Shown here piece after piece: positions 28,440 to 39,837 of a DNA stretch of 64,000 bases. Position 1 is the stretch's first letter. Each line of letters starts with the position of its first letter. Origin of the DNA: Sphingomonas aerolata (GTDB lineage Bacteria > Pseudomonadota > Alphaproteobacteria > Sphingomonadales > Sphingomonadaceae); the NCBI RefSeq assembly GCF_003046295.1, contig NZ_PZZN01000002.1, forward strand, positions 496,001 to 560,000. Direction: 5' to 3'. The translations under genes and the position numbers were made by a program. The notes beneath the pieces were generated by a model. It ran no database searches. It was not told the origin of the DNA and saw nothing but the letters and a program-made list of their open reading frames with translations.

Positions 28440-28573
28440 CGGTTGCGGCGGTCCGTGCCGCGCCCCACATGTGACTCATGTTGCACCCGCGAAGCTAAGG
28501 ATTTGCGGGCAGGGCCCCTGTCATGTATCGGCTCTGACAACCTTGTCATCACACCACGGACGGACCGCTCGCA

Positions 28574-29356
28574 ATGGCCGAATTCTCGCTCCCGAAAAAC
28601 AGCGTCGTTAAGAAGGGCGTCAAGCACGCCTCGACCAGCGGGGGCAAGCGGCTGAAATCGTTCAAGGTGTATCGCTACGATCCCGATAGCGGCGAGAATC
28701 CCCGTTACGACACGTTCGAGCTCGACCTCGACGAGACCGGTCCGATGGTGCTCGACGCGCTGATCAAGATGAAGGGCGAGCAGGACAGCTCGCTGACCTT
28801 CCGCCGTTCGTGCCGCGAGGGGATCTGCGGTTCCTGCTCGATGAACATCGACGGCAAGAACGGTCTCGCCTGCACCACCGCGATCGAGGATTGCAAGGGC
28901 GAGGTCCAGATCACCCCGTTGCCGCACATGGACGTGATCAAGGATCTCGTCCCCGACTTCACGCATTTCTACGCGCAATATTCGTCGATCAAGCCCTGGC
29001 TGCAGACCGTCACCCCGCCGCCCTCGGGCAAGGAGCGTCTCCAGTCGCCAGAGGACCGCTCGAAGCTCGACGGCCTGTACGAGTGCATCCTGTGCGCCTG
29101 CTGCTCGACCTCGTGCCCGAGCTACTGGTGGAACGCCGACAAGTTCCTCGGCCCCGCGATTCTGCTCCAGGCCTATCGCTGGCTCGCCGACAGCCGCGAC
29201 GAGATGACCGGCGAGCGGCTCGACGAGCTCGAGGATCCGTTCCGCCTCTATCGCTGCCACACGATCATGAACTGCGCGAACGCCTGCCCCAAGGGGCTGA
29301 ACCCCGCCAAGGCGATCGCCGAGATCAAGAAGATGGAAGCCGAACGGATCGTCTGA
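28574..29356 (+). CDS. sdhB: Succinate dehydrogenase iron-sulfur subunit
   Basis: Transfers electrons from SdhA to quinone through three clusters. The 260-residue protein shows 2Fe-2S ligands CREGICGSC...C, the 4Fe-4S motif [12 protein letters not shown] and 3Fe-4S ligands [14 protein letters not shown]. It is separated from sdhCDA by 1.6 kb and must have its own promoter in the 134-bp gap upstream or depend on the ClpP-like gene transcript. Confidence 0.96.
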   Translation: MAEFSLPKNSVVKKGVKHASTSGGKRLKSFKVYRYDPDSGENPRYDTFELDLDETGPMVLDALIKMKGEQDSSLTFRRSCREGICGSCSMNIDGKNGLACTTAIEDCKGEVQITPLPHMDVIKDLVPDFTHFYAQYSSIKPWLQTVTPPPSGKERLQSPEDRSKLDGLYECILCACCSTSCPSYWWNADKFLGPAILLQAYRWLADSRDEMTGERLDELEDPFRLYRCHTIMNCANACPKGLNPAKAIAEIKKMEAERIV

Positions 29357-29413
29357 TCTGGCAGGGGGAGGGCGGTCCCCTCCACCCCGCTCTCGCCCGG
29401 CCTCGCTCCCCTT

Positions 29414-29622
29414 CCGTTCGTGCTGAGCGAAGTCGAAGCACAGGCCCGGGGCAGGGCGCGGCGCTCCCCCACCCCCGTTCGTGCTGAGCGAAGTCGAAGC
29501 ACAAGCCCGGGGCAGGTGGTGGCGCTCCCCCAACCCCGTTCGTGCTGAGCGAAGTCGAAGCACAGGCCCCGGGGCAAGGGGTGGCGCTCCCAAAAGTCCT
29601 TCGACTTCGCTCAGGACGAACG
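29414..29622. repeat. Three 61-bp tandem repeats and one inverted copy
   Basis: CCGTTCGTGCTGAGCGAAGT begins at 29414, 29475 and 29536, giving a period of 61 bp; each copy continues with CGAAGCACA-GCCC-GGGGC. An inverted partner (GTCCTTCGACTTCGCTCAGG) lies at 29597-29616, ending six bases before the thioesterase start region. The core TTCGTGCTGAGCGAAG is a known dispersed repeat type in sphingomonads. Confidence 0.85.
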
Positions 29623-29628
29623 GAACTC

Positions 29629-30096
29629 ATGACCGATACCCCCCATTTCCTCGACGCCGAAGACCCCGCAAACCCCGGCTGGCGCAGCTGGACCCTGTCC
29701 GACCCGACCCGGTTCAACACGCTGCTCGGCCCCATGCTCTACCGCGTCGACGGCCATCTCGTCCGCGTCCGCATCACGCCCGAACGTCGCCATTCGAACC
29801 TGCAGGACAATGTTCATGGCGGCGCGCTGCTCGGCTTCATCGACGTCGCGCTGTTCGCCGCCGCGCGCGGCTTCGGGCTGATCACCGCCGGCACCGCGGT
29901 GACGCTCGACCTCAACACCCAGTTCATCGGTGGCGGCCGGATCGGCGCGCCGATCGAGGCGCAGGTCGAGGTGCTCAAGGAAACCGGCCGCCTCTTGTTC
30001 CTGCGGGGCCTCGTGGTGCAAGGCGACGACGAAGCGAAGATCGCGGCCTTCTCCGCGACGATCCGCAAGCCGTCGCCTAAGCCGCCGAAGGGCTGA
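29629..30096 (+). CDS. PaaI-type hotdog-fold thioesterase
   Basis: A 155-residue hotdog-fold protein. NVHGGALLGFIDVALFAAARG is the PaaI/YdiI hotdog signature, with the Asn-x-x-HGG turn at the active site; TLDLNTQFIGGGRIG and the final strand complete the fold. It probably hydrolyses an acyl-CoA, substrate unknown. The ATG at 29629 is chosen because the longer frame would translate the upstream repeat. GGAAC sits just before the start but without spacing for a promoter. Confidence 0.83.
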   Translation: MTDTPHFLDAEDPANPGWRSWTLSDPTRFNTLLGPMLYRVDGHLVRVRITPERRHSNLQDNVHGGALLGFIDVALFAAARGFGLITAGTAVTLDLNTQFIGGGRIGAPIEAQVEVLKETGRLLFLRGLVVQGDDEAKIAAFSATIRKPSPKPPKG

Positions 30097-30111
30097 CCCC
30101 GACCGCTATCA

Positions 30112-30217
30112 CCACCCCGGCGAAGGCCGGGGCCCAGTTGGGACACGATCATTGTTCAAGCGTAGCGTTCTATCACGGCGACCTTCCCCCCTGGGCCGCG
30201 GCCTCCGCCGGGGTGGT
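30112..30217. repeat. Family A palindromic doublet
   Basis: CACCCCGGCGAAGGCCGGGG plus CCCAGTTGGG, about 45 bases of spacer, then the inverse with one arm GGGCCGCGGCCTCCGCC. It ends nine bases before the zapE start and so forms most of the intergenic gap. Confidence 0.85.
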
Positions 30218-30225
30218 AAAGACCA

Positions 30226-31317
30226 ATGACCGTCCTCGCCGCCTACGAAGCGCTCGTCGCATCGGGTGAACTCCGCCCCGACCCCGAACAGGCCGCCGCC
30301 GCCGCGCGCCTGAACGCGCTCGCCACCGAACTCGCCGCGCCCGTCGCGACCGGCTTCTTCGCGCGCTTCTCGCAGAAACCGGCCCCGCGCGGCGTCTATC
30401 TCTGGGGCGGTGTCGGCCGCGGCAAGTCGATGCTGATGGACCTGTTCTTCGCCGAGGTCGCGGTCGACCGGAAGCGCCGCGTCCATTTCGGCGAGTTCAT
30501 GCTCGAGGTTCACGCGCGCATCGCCGCCGAGCGTCGCAAGGAGGTCGGCGACCCGATCGTCCCCGTCGCCACCGCGATCGCCGAGGAGACCCGGCTGCTC
30601 GCGTTCGACGAGATGATGGTCACCAACAGCCCCGACGCGATGATCCTGTCGCGGCTCGTCACCTCGCTGCTCGACTCCGGCGTGACGATCGTCACCACCT
30701 CGAACCGCCCGCCCGCCGATCTTTACAAGAACGGGCTCAACCGCGAGCATTTCCTCCCCTTCATCGCGACGATCGAACAGCGGCTCGACGTCCTCCCGCT
30801 GAACGGCCCCGTCGATTACCGCCGCGACCGGCTCGGCAGCCAGGACACCTGGCTCGTCCCCAACGGCCCCGAGGCCACCGCGCAGCTCTCCGCCGCCTTC
30901 TTCCGCCTCACCGACTTCTCGCCCGACGATAGCGAGCATGTCCCGTCCGAGGAGCTGATCGTCCAGGGCCGGGCCCTGCGCGTCCCCAAGTCGCTGAAAG
31001 GCGTCGCGGTGTTCAGCTTCAAAAAGCTGTGCGGCGAGGCGAGGGGGGTGGCCGACTATCTCGCCATCGCGCGCAAATTCCACACGATCATCCTCGTCGG
31101 CATCCCCAAGCTCGGGCCCGAGAACCGCAACGAGGCCGCACGGTTCGTCGGGCTGATCGACGCGCTTTACGAACACAAGGTCAAGCTGCTCGCCGCCGCC
31201 GACGCGCAACCGGGCGATCTCTACGCGAGCGGCGACGGCCGGTTCGAATTCGACCGCACGATCAGCCGTCTGGAAGAGATGCGCTCCGAGGAGTATCTGG
31301 CGGAAGGGCATATCTGA
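30226..31317 (+). CDS. zapE: Cell division ATPase ZapE (AFG1 family)
   Basis: ZapE/AFG1-like AAA-type ATPase, 363 residues, normal length. Walker A is LWGGVGRGKSMLMD, Walker B is LLAFDEMMV, followed by TSNRPPADLYKNGLNR, which is diagnostic. In E. coli it acts on FtsZ rings under stress; in mitochondria the homolog handles respiratory proteins, which would fit the TCA gene neighbourhood, though that link is inference. Confidence 0.92.
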   Translation: MTVLAAYEALVASGELRPDPEQAAAAARLNALATELAAPVATGFFARFSQKPAPRGVYLWGGVGRGKSMLMDLFFAEVAVDRKRRVHFGEFMLEVHARIAAERRKEVGDPIVPVATAIAEETRLLAFDEMMVTNSPDAMILSRLVTSLLDSGVTIVTTSNRPPADLYKNGLNREHFLPFIATIEQRLDVLPLNGPVDYRRDRLGSQDTWLVPNGPEATAQLSAAFFRLTDFSPDDSEHVPSEELIVQGRALRVPKSLKGVAVFSFKKLCGEARGVADYLAIARKFHTIILVGIPKLGPENRNEAARFVGLIDALYEHKVKLLAAADAQPGDLYASGDGRFEFDRTISRLEEMRSEEYLAEGHI

Positions 31318-31325
31318 CCCTCCGA

Positions 31326-31433
31326 GCACCACCCCGGCGAAGGCCGGGGCCCAGTTGGAAAGGCCGTCGTAACAGCGCGCAGTATTCAGTTTGCACCGTC
31401 CCCCAACTGGGCCCCGGCCTCCGCCGGGGTGGT
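31326..31433. repeat. Family A palindromic doublet
   Basis: CACCCCGGCGAAGGCCGGGG with CCCAGTTGG and the inverse at 31400-31433, separated by about 45 bases. Lies just after the zapE stop and may terminate it. Confidence 0.85.
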
Positions 31434-31452
31434 TCAGCGCACGTCGGCAAGC

Positions 31453-31481
31453 TTATTGCTCCTGCGAACGATTTGCAATAA
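31453..31481. promoter_or_regulatory. Inverted repeat upstream of mdh, possible operator
   Basis: TTATTGC and GCAATAA are perfect 7-bp inverted arms separated by 15 bases, about 100 bp before the mdh start, in locally AT-rich sequence. A regulator binding site is possible; no known consensus was recognised. Confidence 0.3.
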
Positions 31482-31532
31482 CGAGACCACTTTTCCGCTT
31501 TAACGGTTGCCGTAGCGCCATAATGCGCGTAA

Positions 31533-32540
<1,008 letters not shown>

Positions 32541-32584
32541 TTTGAGGATTTGAGCTGAGGTAGGAGCGTACCGAAGGGAATAGC

Positions 32585-32621
32585 CACCACCCCGGCGCAG
32601 GCCGGGGTCCAGTTGCGAAAG
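32585..32621. repeat. Left arm of family A repeat flanking the GIY-YIG gene
   Basis: CACCACCCCGGCGCAGGCCG then GGGTCCAGTTGCGAAAG; equivalent to the left half of the family A doublets elsewhere. It ends five bases before the GIY-YIG start. Confidence 0.85.
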
Positions 32622-32626
32622 CCACG

Positions 32627-32923
32627 ATGATGGAAGAACAGGCGTTCGTTTACATCATGGCCAACTTCCCCAACGGGGCGATCTACCTCGGCTCGACATT
32701 GAACCTGCCAAAGCGCGTGTGGGAGCACCGCAACGGTTTGAGCGGTTTCACCAAGCGTTATGGCTGCAAGCTACTCGTCTGGTACGAGGCGTGCGGCGAA
32801 TGGGAAGCGGCGCGGCAGCGCGAGCTGCAAATGAAGGAGTGGAAGCGGGCCTGGAAAGTGCGTGAGATCGAAGGGCTTAATCCCGCTTGGGATGACCTGT
32901 ACGATCGTATCGCCCTACCATGA
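32627..32923 (+). CDS. GIY-YIG domain nuclease, single-domain
   Basis: A 98-residue protein that is essentially one GIY-YIG domain. [18 protein letters not shown] supplies the VYI/IYLG strands, KRVWEHRNG the catalytic Arg and His region, and [16 protein letters not shown] the Glu. Single-domain members of this family (YhbQ/UPF0213-like) are common, and their roles are mostly unknown. The gene lies precisely between inverted halves of a family A repeat whose spacer is about 40 bp elsewhere. Confidence 0.88.
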   Translation: MMEEQAFVYIMANFPNGAIYLGSTLNLPKRVWEHRNGLSGFTKRYGCKLLVWYEACGEWEAARQRELQMKEWKRAWKVREIEGLNPAWDDLYDRIALP

Positions 32924-32925
32924 CC

Positions 32926-32961
32926 GCCTTCCCAACTGGACCCCGGCCTTCGCCGGGGCGG
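32926..32961. repeat. Right arm of family A repeat flanking the GIY-YIG gene
   Basis: Reads GCCTTCCCAACTGGACCCCGG then CCTTCGCCGGGGCGG, the inverse of the left arm. It begins three bases after the nuclease stop and ends 17 bases before sucD. Both arms share the GGTCC/GGACC variant where most copies have GGCCC/GGGCC, so they look like a matched pair. Confidence 0.85.
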
Positions 32962-32978
32962 ACCGGACTGGAGATAGA

Positions 32979-33863
32979 ATGAGCATCCTCGTCGACAAGA
33001 ACACCAAGGTCATCACGCAGGGCATGACCGGCGAAACCGGCAGCTTCCACACCAAGATGGCGCTGGAATACGGCACGCAGATGGTCGGTGGCGTCACCCC
33101 CGGCAAGGGCGGCACGACTCACCTCGACCTCCCCGTCTACAACACCGTCGCCGAGGCGAAGTCGGTCACCGGCGCGACCGCGTCCGTGATCTACGTGCCG
33201 CCTCCCTTCGCGGCCGACTCGATCCTCGAGGCAATCGACGCACAGATCGAGCTGATCGTCGCGATCACCGAGGGCATTCCCGTGCTCGACATGGTCAAGG
33301 TCAAGCGCGCGCTCGCGGGCTCCAAGTCGCGCCTGATCGGCCCGAACTGCCCCGGCGTCCTGACCCCCGGCGAGTGCAAGATCGGCATCATGCCCGGTTC
33401 GATCTTCAAGAAGGGCTCGGTCGGCGTTGTCAGCCGTTCAGGCACGCTCACCTATGAGGCGGTCTTCCAGACCTCGAACGCAGGCCTTGGTCAGACGACC
33501 GCGGTCGGCATCGGTGGTGATCCGGTCAACGGCACGAACTTCATCGACGTGCTCGAGCTGTTCCTCGCGGACGACGAGACCAAGTCGATCATCATGATCG
33601 GCGAAATCGGCGGCGACGCCGAGGAGCAGGCCGCGCAGTTCCTGATCGACGAGGCCAAGCGCGGCCGCAAGAAGCCGATGGCAGGCTTCATCGCGGGCCG
33701 CACCGCCCCTCCGGGTCGTCGCATGGGCCATGCCGGTGCGATCGTCTCGGGCGGCAAGGGCGATGCCGAGAGCAAGATCGCGGCGATGGAAGCTGCCGGG
33801 ATCAAGGTCTCGGAGAGCCCCAGCCTGCTCGGCGAGACGCTGCTGAGCGTGCTGAAGGGTTGA
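32979..33863 (+). CDS. sucD: Succinate-CoA ligase (ADP-forming) alpha subunit
   Basis: The alpha subunit binds CoA and carries the phosphohistidine; 294 residues. [30 protein letters not shown] and the active-site His in [11 protein letters not shown] are clear. Start is the ATG at 32979 with GGAG ten bases upstream. The partner beta subunit (sucC) is not in the window, which is unusual because the two are normally adjacent. Confidence 0.95.
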   Translation: MSILVDKNTKVITQGMTGETGSFHTKMALEYGTQMVGGVTPGKGGTTHLDLPVYNTVAEAKSVTGATASVIYVPPPFAADSILEAIDAQIELIVAITEGIPVLDMVKVKRALAGSKSRLIGPNCPGVLTPGECKIGIMPGSIFKKGSVGVVSRSGTLTYEAVFQTSNAGLGQTTAVGIGGDPVNGTNFIDVLELFLADDETKSIIMIGEIGGDAEEQAAQFLIDEAKRGRKKPMAGFIAGRTAPPGRRMGHAGAIVSGGKGDAESKIAAMEAAGIKVSESPSLLGETLLSVLKG

Positions 33864-33873
33864 TCTTACTACC

Positions 33874-34013
33874 CCTCTCCCCCCGGGGAGAGGGAAGGAG
33901 CCGCCATTTGGCGGCGGAAGGGTGAGGGCACGTGACCGCCCGTGCCCTCACCCTCCCACCCGCAAGTGCGGGCGGGCCCCTCCCTCTCCCCCGCGGGGAG
34001 AGGGCACTGAGGA
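33874..34013. repeat. Family C palindromic repeats between sucD and sucA
   Basis: CCTCTCCCCCCGGGGAGAGGG at the left and CCCTCTCCCCGCGGGGAGAG (as inverse) at the right enclose GGGTGAGGGCAC/GTGCCCTCACCC, itself an inverted pair at 33920-33956. The whole can fold as one long cruciform. This is the family C counterpart of the DUF559 cassette ends, here with no gene inside. Confidence 0.8.
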
Positions 34014-34021
34014 CGAGAACG

Positions 34022-36961
34022 ATGGGCTACGAAGGCCAGGATTTCAGCGATATCGCAGCCGGCGTCAGCCCGGCGTTCGTAGAGACGCTCTACGCCAAGT
34101 TCACCGCCAATCCGGCCTCGGTCGAATCCGGCTGGCGGACGTTCTTCGAGGGGCTCGAAGGCTCCGCGCAGGGCCCGAGCTGGGAAAGCGCGCGCTGGCC
34201 GCTGACCACCACGGACGATCTGACCGCGGCGCTCGACCCGACCCAGATGGAGCCCGCGCCCAAGCCCGCAAAGGGTGGCGGCAAGCCCGCGCCCGCAGCC
34301 GCCGCGCCCGCGCCCGTCTCGAAGGACGAGATCGCCAAGGCCGCGGCCGACGCGATCCGCGCGCAGCTGCTGATCCGCACCTACCGCGTCCGCGGTCACC
34401 TCGCCGCCAATCTCGATCCGCTCGGCCTGTCGAAGCGCGAGATGCCCGAGGATCTGAAGACCGAATATCACGGCTTCTCCGACGCCGACATCGACCGCAA
34501 GGTCTATCTCGGTGGCACGATGGGCTTCGAATGGGCGACCATCCGCGAGCTCGTCGACACGCTGCGCAAGAATTACTGCGGCAATGTCGGCCTCGAATAC
34601 ATGCACATCGCCGATGTCGAGGAGCGCCGCTTCCTCCAGGAGCGGATGGAGGGCCAGGACAAGGCGATCGAATTCTCCGTCGACGGCAAGAAGGCGATCC
34701 TCAACAAGGTCATCGAAGCCGAGCAGTGGGAGAAATTCCTCGGCAAGAAATATGTCGGCACGAAGCGCTTCGGGCTCGACGGCGGCGAATCGATGATCCC
34801 CGCGCTTGAATCGGTCATCAAGTACGGCGGCCAGATGGGCGTGCGCGAGATCGTCATCGGCATGGCGCATCGCGGTCGTCTGAACGTGCTCGCCAACGTG
34901 ATGGCAAAGCCCCTGCGCGTCATCTTCCACGAATTCGCCGGCGGTTCGGCTAACCCCGATGACATCGGCGGTTCGGGCGACGTGAAGTACCACCTCGGCA
35001 CCAGCACCGACCGCGAGTTCGACGGCCACAAGGTTCATATGAGCCTCGTCGCCAACCCCTCGCATCTCGAGGCTGCCGATCCGGTCGTGCTCGGCAAGAC
35101 GCGCGCGATCCAGACGCTCAACAACGATCTGAAGGACCATGTCGCTTCGCTCCCCGTGCTGATCCACGGCGACGCGGCGTTCGCAGGGCAGGGGATCGTC
35201 TGGGAGTGCCTCGGCTTCTCCGGCATCCGCGGCTACAACACCGGCGGCTGCGTCCACTTCATCATCAACAACCAGGTCGGCTTCACGACCAGCCCGCAGT
35301 TCGCGCGCTCGTCGCCCTACCCGTCGGACGTCGCCAAGGGCGTCCAGGCGCCGGTCTTCCACGTCAATGGCGACGATCCGGAGGCGGTGACCTTCGCCAC
35401 CAAGATGGCGATGGAATTCCGTCAGAAGTTCCACCGCGACATCGTCATCGACATGTGGTGCTATCGCCGCTTCGGCCACAACGAAGGCGACGAGCCCTCC
35501 TTCACCCAGCCGCTGATGTACGACATCATCCGCAAGCATCCCGGCGTCAGCTCGGTCTATGGCAACCGCCTGATCAAGGAAGGCGTCATCGACCAGCCCT
35601 GGATTGACGAGAATGTGAAGCAGCTCACGCTCCGTCTCGAGGGTGAGTTCGAGGCGGGTGCGTCGTACAAGCCGAACAAGGCCGACTGGTTCGGCGGTCG
35701 CTGGACCGGCCTCAGCGCCCCGACCGACGGTGCCTCCGCGCGCCGCAACGTCGAGACGGGCCTCAGCCAGAAGCTGTTCGACTCGCTCGGCCGCACGCTG
35801 ACGACGGTTCCCGAGAGCGTGAAGATCCACAAGACGCTGGCGCGCGTGCTCGATGCCAAGCGCGAGATGTTCAAGTCGGGCAAGGGCTTCGACTGGGCGA
35901 CCGGCGAGGCGCTCGCGTTTGGCGGCCTGCTCTCCGAAGGATACGGCGTCCGCCTGTCCGGCCAGGACTCGGGCCGCGGCACCTTCTCGCAGCGTCACGC
36001 GGTCTGGGTCGACCAGACCGACGAGCACAAGTACGTGCCGCTGCAGGAAATCGAGCATGGCAATTTCGAGGTGCTCGACAGCCCGCTGTCCGAGTACGGC
36101 GTGCTCGGTTTCGAGTACGGCTATGCGCTCGCCGACCCGAAGACGCTCGTCCTCTGGGAGGCGCAGTTCGGCGATTTCGTCAACGGCGCGCAGATCATGA
36201 TCGATCAGTTCATCACGTCCGGCGAGTCGAAGTGGCTCCGCGCCAACGGCCTCGTGATGCTGCTCCCGCACGGCTATGAAGGGCAGGGACCCGAGCACAG
36301 CTCGGCCCGTCCCGAGCGCTTCCTCCAGTCCTGCGCAGACGACAATATCCAGGTCGCGAACTGCACCAGCCCGGCGAACTATTTCCACCTGCTCCGCCGG
36401 CAGATGCACCGCAACTTCCGCAAGCCGCTGATCGTGATGACCCCCAAGTCGTTGCTCCGTCACAAGCTCGCGGTGTCGAACGCCGAGGACTTCCAGGGCG
36501 ACAGCCACTTCCGTCGCCTCCTGTCCGACACCAACGGTGCAGCCGACGTCGACACGAAGCGTCTCGTCCTGTGCACCGGCAAGGTCGCCTACGACCTGAT
36601 CGAGGCACGCGATGCGGCGGGCGATACGGACACGCAGATCGTCCGCGTCGAACAGCTCTATCCCTTCCCCGGCAACCCGATCGCCGAGCGCGTCGCGAAG
36701 ATGCCGAACCTGGAAGAGATCGTCTGGGCGCAGGAAGAGCCGAAGAACAACGGCTACTGGTTCTTCGTCGAGCCGCTGATCGAGGAGGCGCTGGCCAGCG
36801 TGAATTCGCCGGTCAAGCGTGCGCGCTACGCCGGGCGCAGCGCCTCGGCCTCGCCCGCGACCGGCCTGATGAAGCGTCACCAGGCCGAGCAGGGCGCACT
36901 CGTCGCCGACGCACTCGGCCACAGCGTCCGCGACGAAATTCGCCGCACCCGCGCATCGTAA
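34022..36961 (+). CDS. sucA: 2-oxoglutarate dehydrogenase E1 component
   Basis: Decarboxylates 2-oxoglutarate with thiamine diphosphate; 979 residues, normal for the family. GYEGQDFSDIAAGVSPAFVE is the N-terminal E2-contact segment, followed by the thiamine-binding HGDAAFAGQGIVWEC and AHRGRLNVLANV. The ATG at 34022 begins this conserved N-terminus; an upstream in-frame start would translate the repeat. Works with sucB and lpd just downstream. Confidence 0.96.
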   Translation: MGYEGQDFSDIAAGVSPAFVETLYAKFTANPASVESGWRTFFEGLEGSAQGPSWESARWPLTTTDDLTAALDPTQMEPAPKPAKGGGKPAPAAAAPAPVSKDEIAKAAADAIRAQLLIRTYRVRGHLAANLDPLGLSKREMPEDLKTEYHGFSDADIDRKVYLGGTMGFEWATIRELVDTLRKNYCGNVGLEYMHIADVEERRFLQERMEGQDKAIEFSVDGKKAILNKVIEAEQWEKFLGKKYVGTKRFGLDGGESMIPALESVIKYGGQMGVREIVIGMAHRGRLNVLANVMAKPLRVIFHEFAGGSANPDDIGGSGDVKYHLGTSTDREFDGHKVHMSLVANPSHLEAADPVVLGKTRAIQTLNNDLKDHVASLPVLIHGDAAFAGQGIVWECLGFSGIRGYNTGGCVHFIINNQVGFTTSPQFARSSPYPSDVAKGVQAPVFHVNGDDPEAVTFATKMAMEFRQKFHRDIVIDMWCYRRFGHNEGDEPSFTQPLMYDIIRKHPGVSSVYGNRLIKEGVIDQPWIDENVKQLTLRLEGEFEAGASYKPNKADWFGGRWTGLSAPTDGASARRNVETGLSQKLFDSLGRTLTTVPESVKIHKTLARVLDAKREMFKSGKGFDWATGEALAFGGLLSEGYGVRLSGQDSGRGTFSQRHAVWVDQTDEHKYVPLQEIEHGNFEVLDSPLSEYGVLGFEYGYALADPKTLVLWEAQFGDFVNGAQIMIDQFITSGESKWLRANGLVMLLPHGYEGQGPEHSSARPERFLQSCADDNIQVANCTSPANYFHLLRRQMHRNFRKPLIVMTPKSLLRHKLAVSNAEDFQGDSHFRRLLSDTNGAADVDTKRLVLCTGKVAYDLIEARDAAGDTDTQIVRVEQLYPFPGNPIAERVAKMPNLEEIVWAQEEPKNNGYWFFVEPLIEEALASVNSPVKRARYAGRSASASPATGLMKRHQAEQGALVADALGHSVRDEIRRTRAS

Positions 36962-36969
36962 TCAACTCT

Positions 36970-37022
36970 GTTCCCCCGCGAAGGCGGGGGCCCAGTCTGG
37001 GTCCCCGCCTTCGCGGGGATAC
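36970..37022. repeat. Family B palindromic doublet between sucA and sucB
   Basis: TTCCCCCGCGAAGGCGGGGG, CCCAGTCTGGG and CCCCGCCTTCGCGGGGA form a compact inverted repeat of about 53 bp filling the gap between the two genes. Confidence 0.85.
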
Positions 37023-37041
37023 AAGGAAGTAGGCAGAAACC

Positions 37042-38301
37042 ATGGCAACCGAAGTCACCGTCCCCGTCCTGGGTGAATCGATCACCGAAGCCACCCTCGG
37101 CGAGTGGCTGAAGCAGCCCGGCGATCCCGTCGCCGTCGACGAGCCCATCGCCAGCCTCGAGACTGACAAGGTCTCGGTCGAGGTGCCGTCGCCGGTCGCC
37201 GGCGTCATGGGCCAGCACGCCGTCGCGGTCGGCGACACGGTGCAGGTCGGCGCGATGCTCGCCACGATCGACTCGGGCGACGGCGCCGCTGCAGCGCCCG
37301 CCCCAGCCCCCGCAAAGGCCCCCGAGCCCGCCGCGACCGCAACGCCCGCGGCGCCCGCCAAGGACGAGTCCGGCGCAGGCTATGGCGACCAGCCCGGCGC
37401 CGGCACCAGCGACTCGCCCGCAGCCCTCTCGCCGTCGGTCCGCCGCGCGGTGCTCGAGCACGGCGTCGACCCCGGCACCGTCAAGGGCACCGGCCGTGAC
37501 GGTCGCATCACCAAGGAAGACGTGACCGCCGCCGCCTCGAGCAAGCCCGCGCCTGCCGCAGCACCTGCGCCCGCACCGGCCGCAGCGCCCGCAGCCTCGG
37601 GCCGTGGCGAAGAGCGCGTCCGCATGACGCGCCTGCGCCAGACGATCGCCAAGCGCCTCAAGGAAGCGCAGAACACCGCCGCGATGCTGACGACGTTCAA
37701 CGACGTCGACATGACCGCGGTGATCGAGGCGCGCGCCAAGTACAAGGACCTGTTCGAGAAGAAGCACGGCGTCCGCTTGGGCTTCATGGGCTTCTTCGTG
37801 AAGGCCGCCACGATGGCGCTGCGCGACATCCCGTCGGTCAACGCATCGATCGACGGCGACGACATCGTCTATCACGACTATGCCGACATCTCGGTCGCGG
37901 TCTCGTCGCCGGGCGGCCTCGTCGTCCCCGTGATCCGCGATGCCGACCAGATGTCGGTCGCAACGATCGAGAAGACGATCGGCGACTTCGGCAAGCGCGC
38001 CAAGGACGGCGCGCTCAAGATGGACGAGATGAAGGGCGGCACCTTTACCATCTCGAACGGCGGCGTTTTCGGCTCGCTGATGTCGACCCCGATCATCAAC
38101 CCGCCCCAGTCGGCGGTCCTCGGCCTCCACCGCATCGAGGAGCGCCCGGTCGTCGTGAACGGCCAGATCGTCATCCGCCCAATGATGTACCTCGCACTCA
38201 GCTACGATCACCGCCTGATCGACGGCCGCGAAGCCGTGACGTTCCTCGTCGCGCTCAAGAACGCGATCGAAGATCCGACGCGCATCCTGATCGACCTGTA
38301 A
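37042..38301 (+). CDS. sucB: 2-oxoglutarate dehydrogenase E2, dihydrolipoamide succinyltransferase
   Basis: Transfers the succinyl group to CoA. The 419-residue protein has one lipoyl domain (lysine in [12 protein letters not shown], about residue 43), an Ala/Pro linker, the peripheral subunit-binding domain ([14 protein letters not shown] to GRITKEDV), a second Ala/Pro linker and the catalytic domain with [13 protein letters not shown]. All domains are complete. Confidence 0.96.
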   Translation: MATEVTVPVLGESITEATLGEWLKQPGDPVAVDEPIASLETDKVSVEVPSPVAGVMGQHAVAVGDTVQVGAMLATIDSGDGAAAAPAPAPAKAPEPAATATPAAPAKDESGAGYGDQPGAGTSDSPAALSPSVRRAVLEHGVDPGTVKGTGRDGRITKEDVTAAASSKPAPAAAPAPAPAAAPAASGRGEERVRMTRLRQTIAKRLKEAQNTAAMLTTFNDVDMTAVIEARAKYKDLFEKKHGVRLGFMGFFVKAATMALRDIPSVNASIDGDDIVYHDYADISVAVSSPGGLVVPVIRDADQMSVATIEKTIGDFGKRAKDGALKMDEMKGGTFTISNGGVFGSLMSTPIINPPQSAVLGLHRIEERPVVVNGQIVIRPMMYLALSYDHRLIDGREAVTFLVALKNAIEDPTRILIDL

Positions 38302-38309
38302 GTATCTAA

Positions 38310-38412
38310 CCACCCCGGCGCAGGCCGGGGCCCAGTGGGGAAGGCCGCGGTGACGAAGCGCCTCGCCCTCCCCATATATCTCCCAACTGGGCCCCGGCCT
38401 GCGCCGGGGAAG
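38310..38412. repeat. Family A palindromic doublet between sucB and lpd
   Basis: ACCACCCCGGCGCAGGCCGG with GGCCCAGTGGGGAAGG and the inverse CCCAACTGGGCCCCGG at 38382-38412. It occupies nearly all of the gap. Confidence 0.85.
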
Positions 38413-38428
38413 TAAGAGAGAAGCGACA

Positions 38429-39823
<1,395 letters not shown>

Positions 39824-39837
39824 GTCCGACCGCGCGA

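Noticed and set aside
28467..28481. ACATG-N5-CATGT inverted repeat before sdhB as an operator
   Set aside because: Arms are only five bases and no known consensus fits; likely chance.
29414..29590. Possible short CRISPR array from 61-bp periodicity
   Set aside because: The inter-repeat sequence is itself repeated, so there are no spacers.
33869..36922. Minus-strand open frame of about 1000 codons opposite sucA
   Set aside because: Shadow of sucA; no recognisable protein, composition typical of antisense frames.
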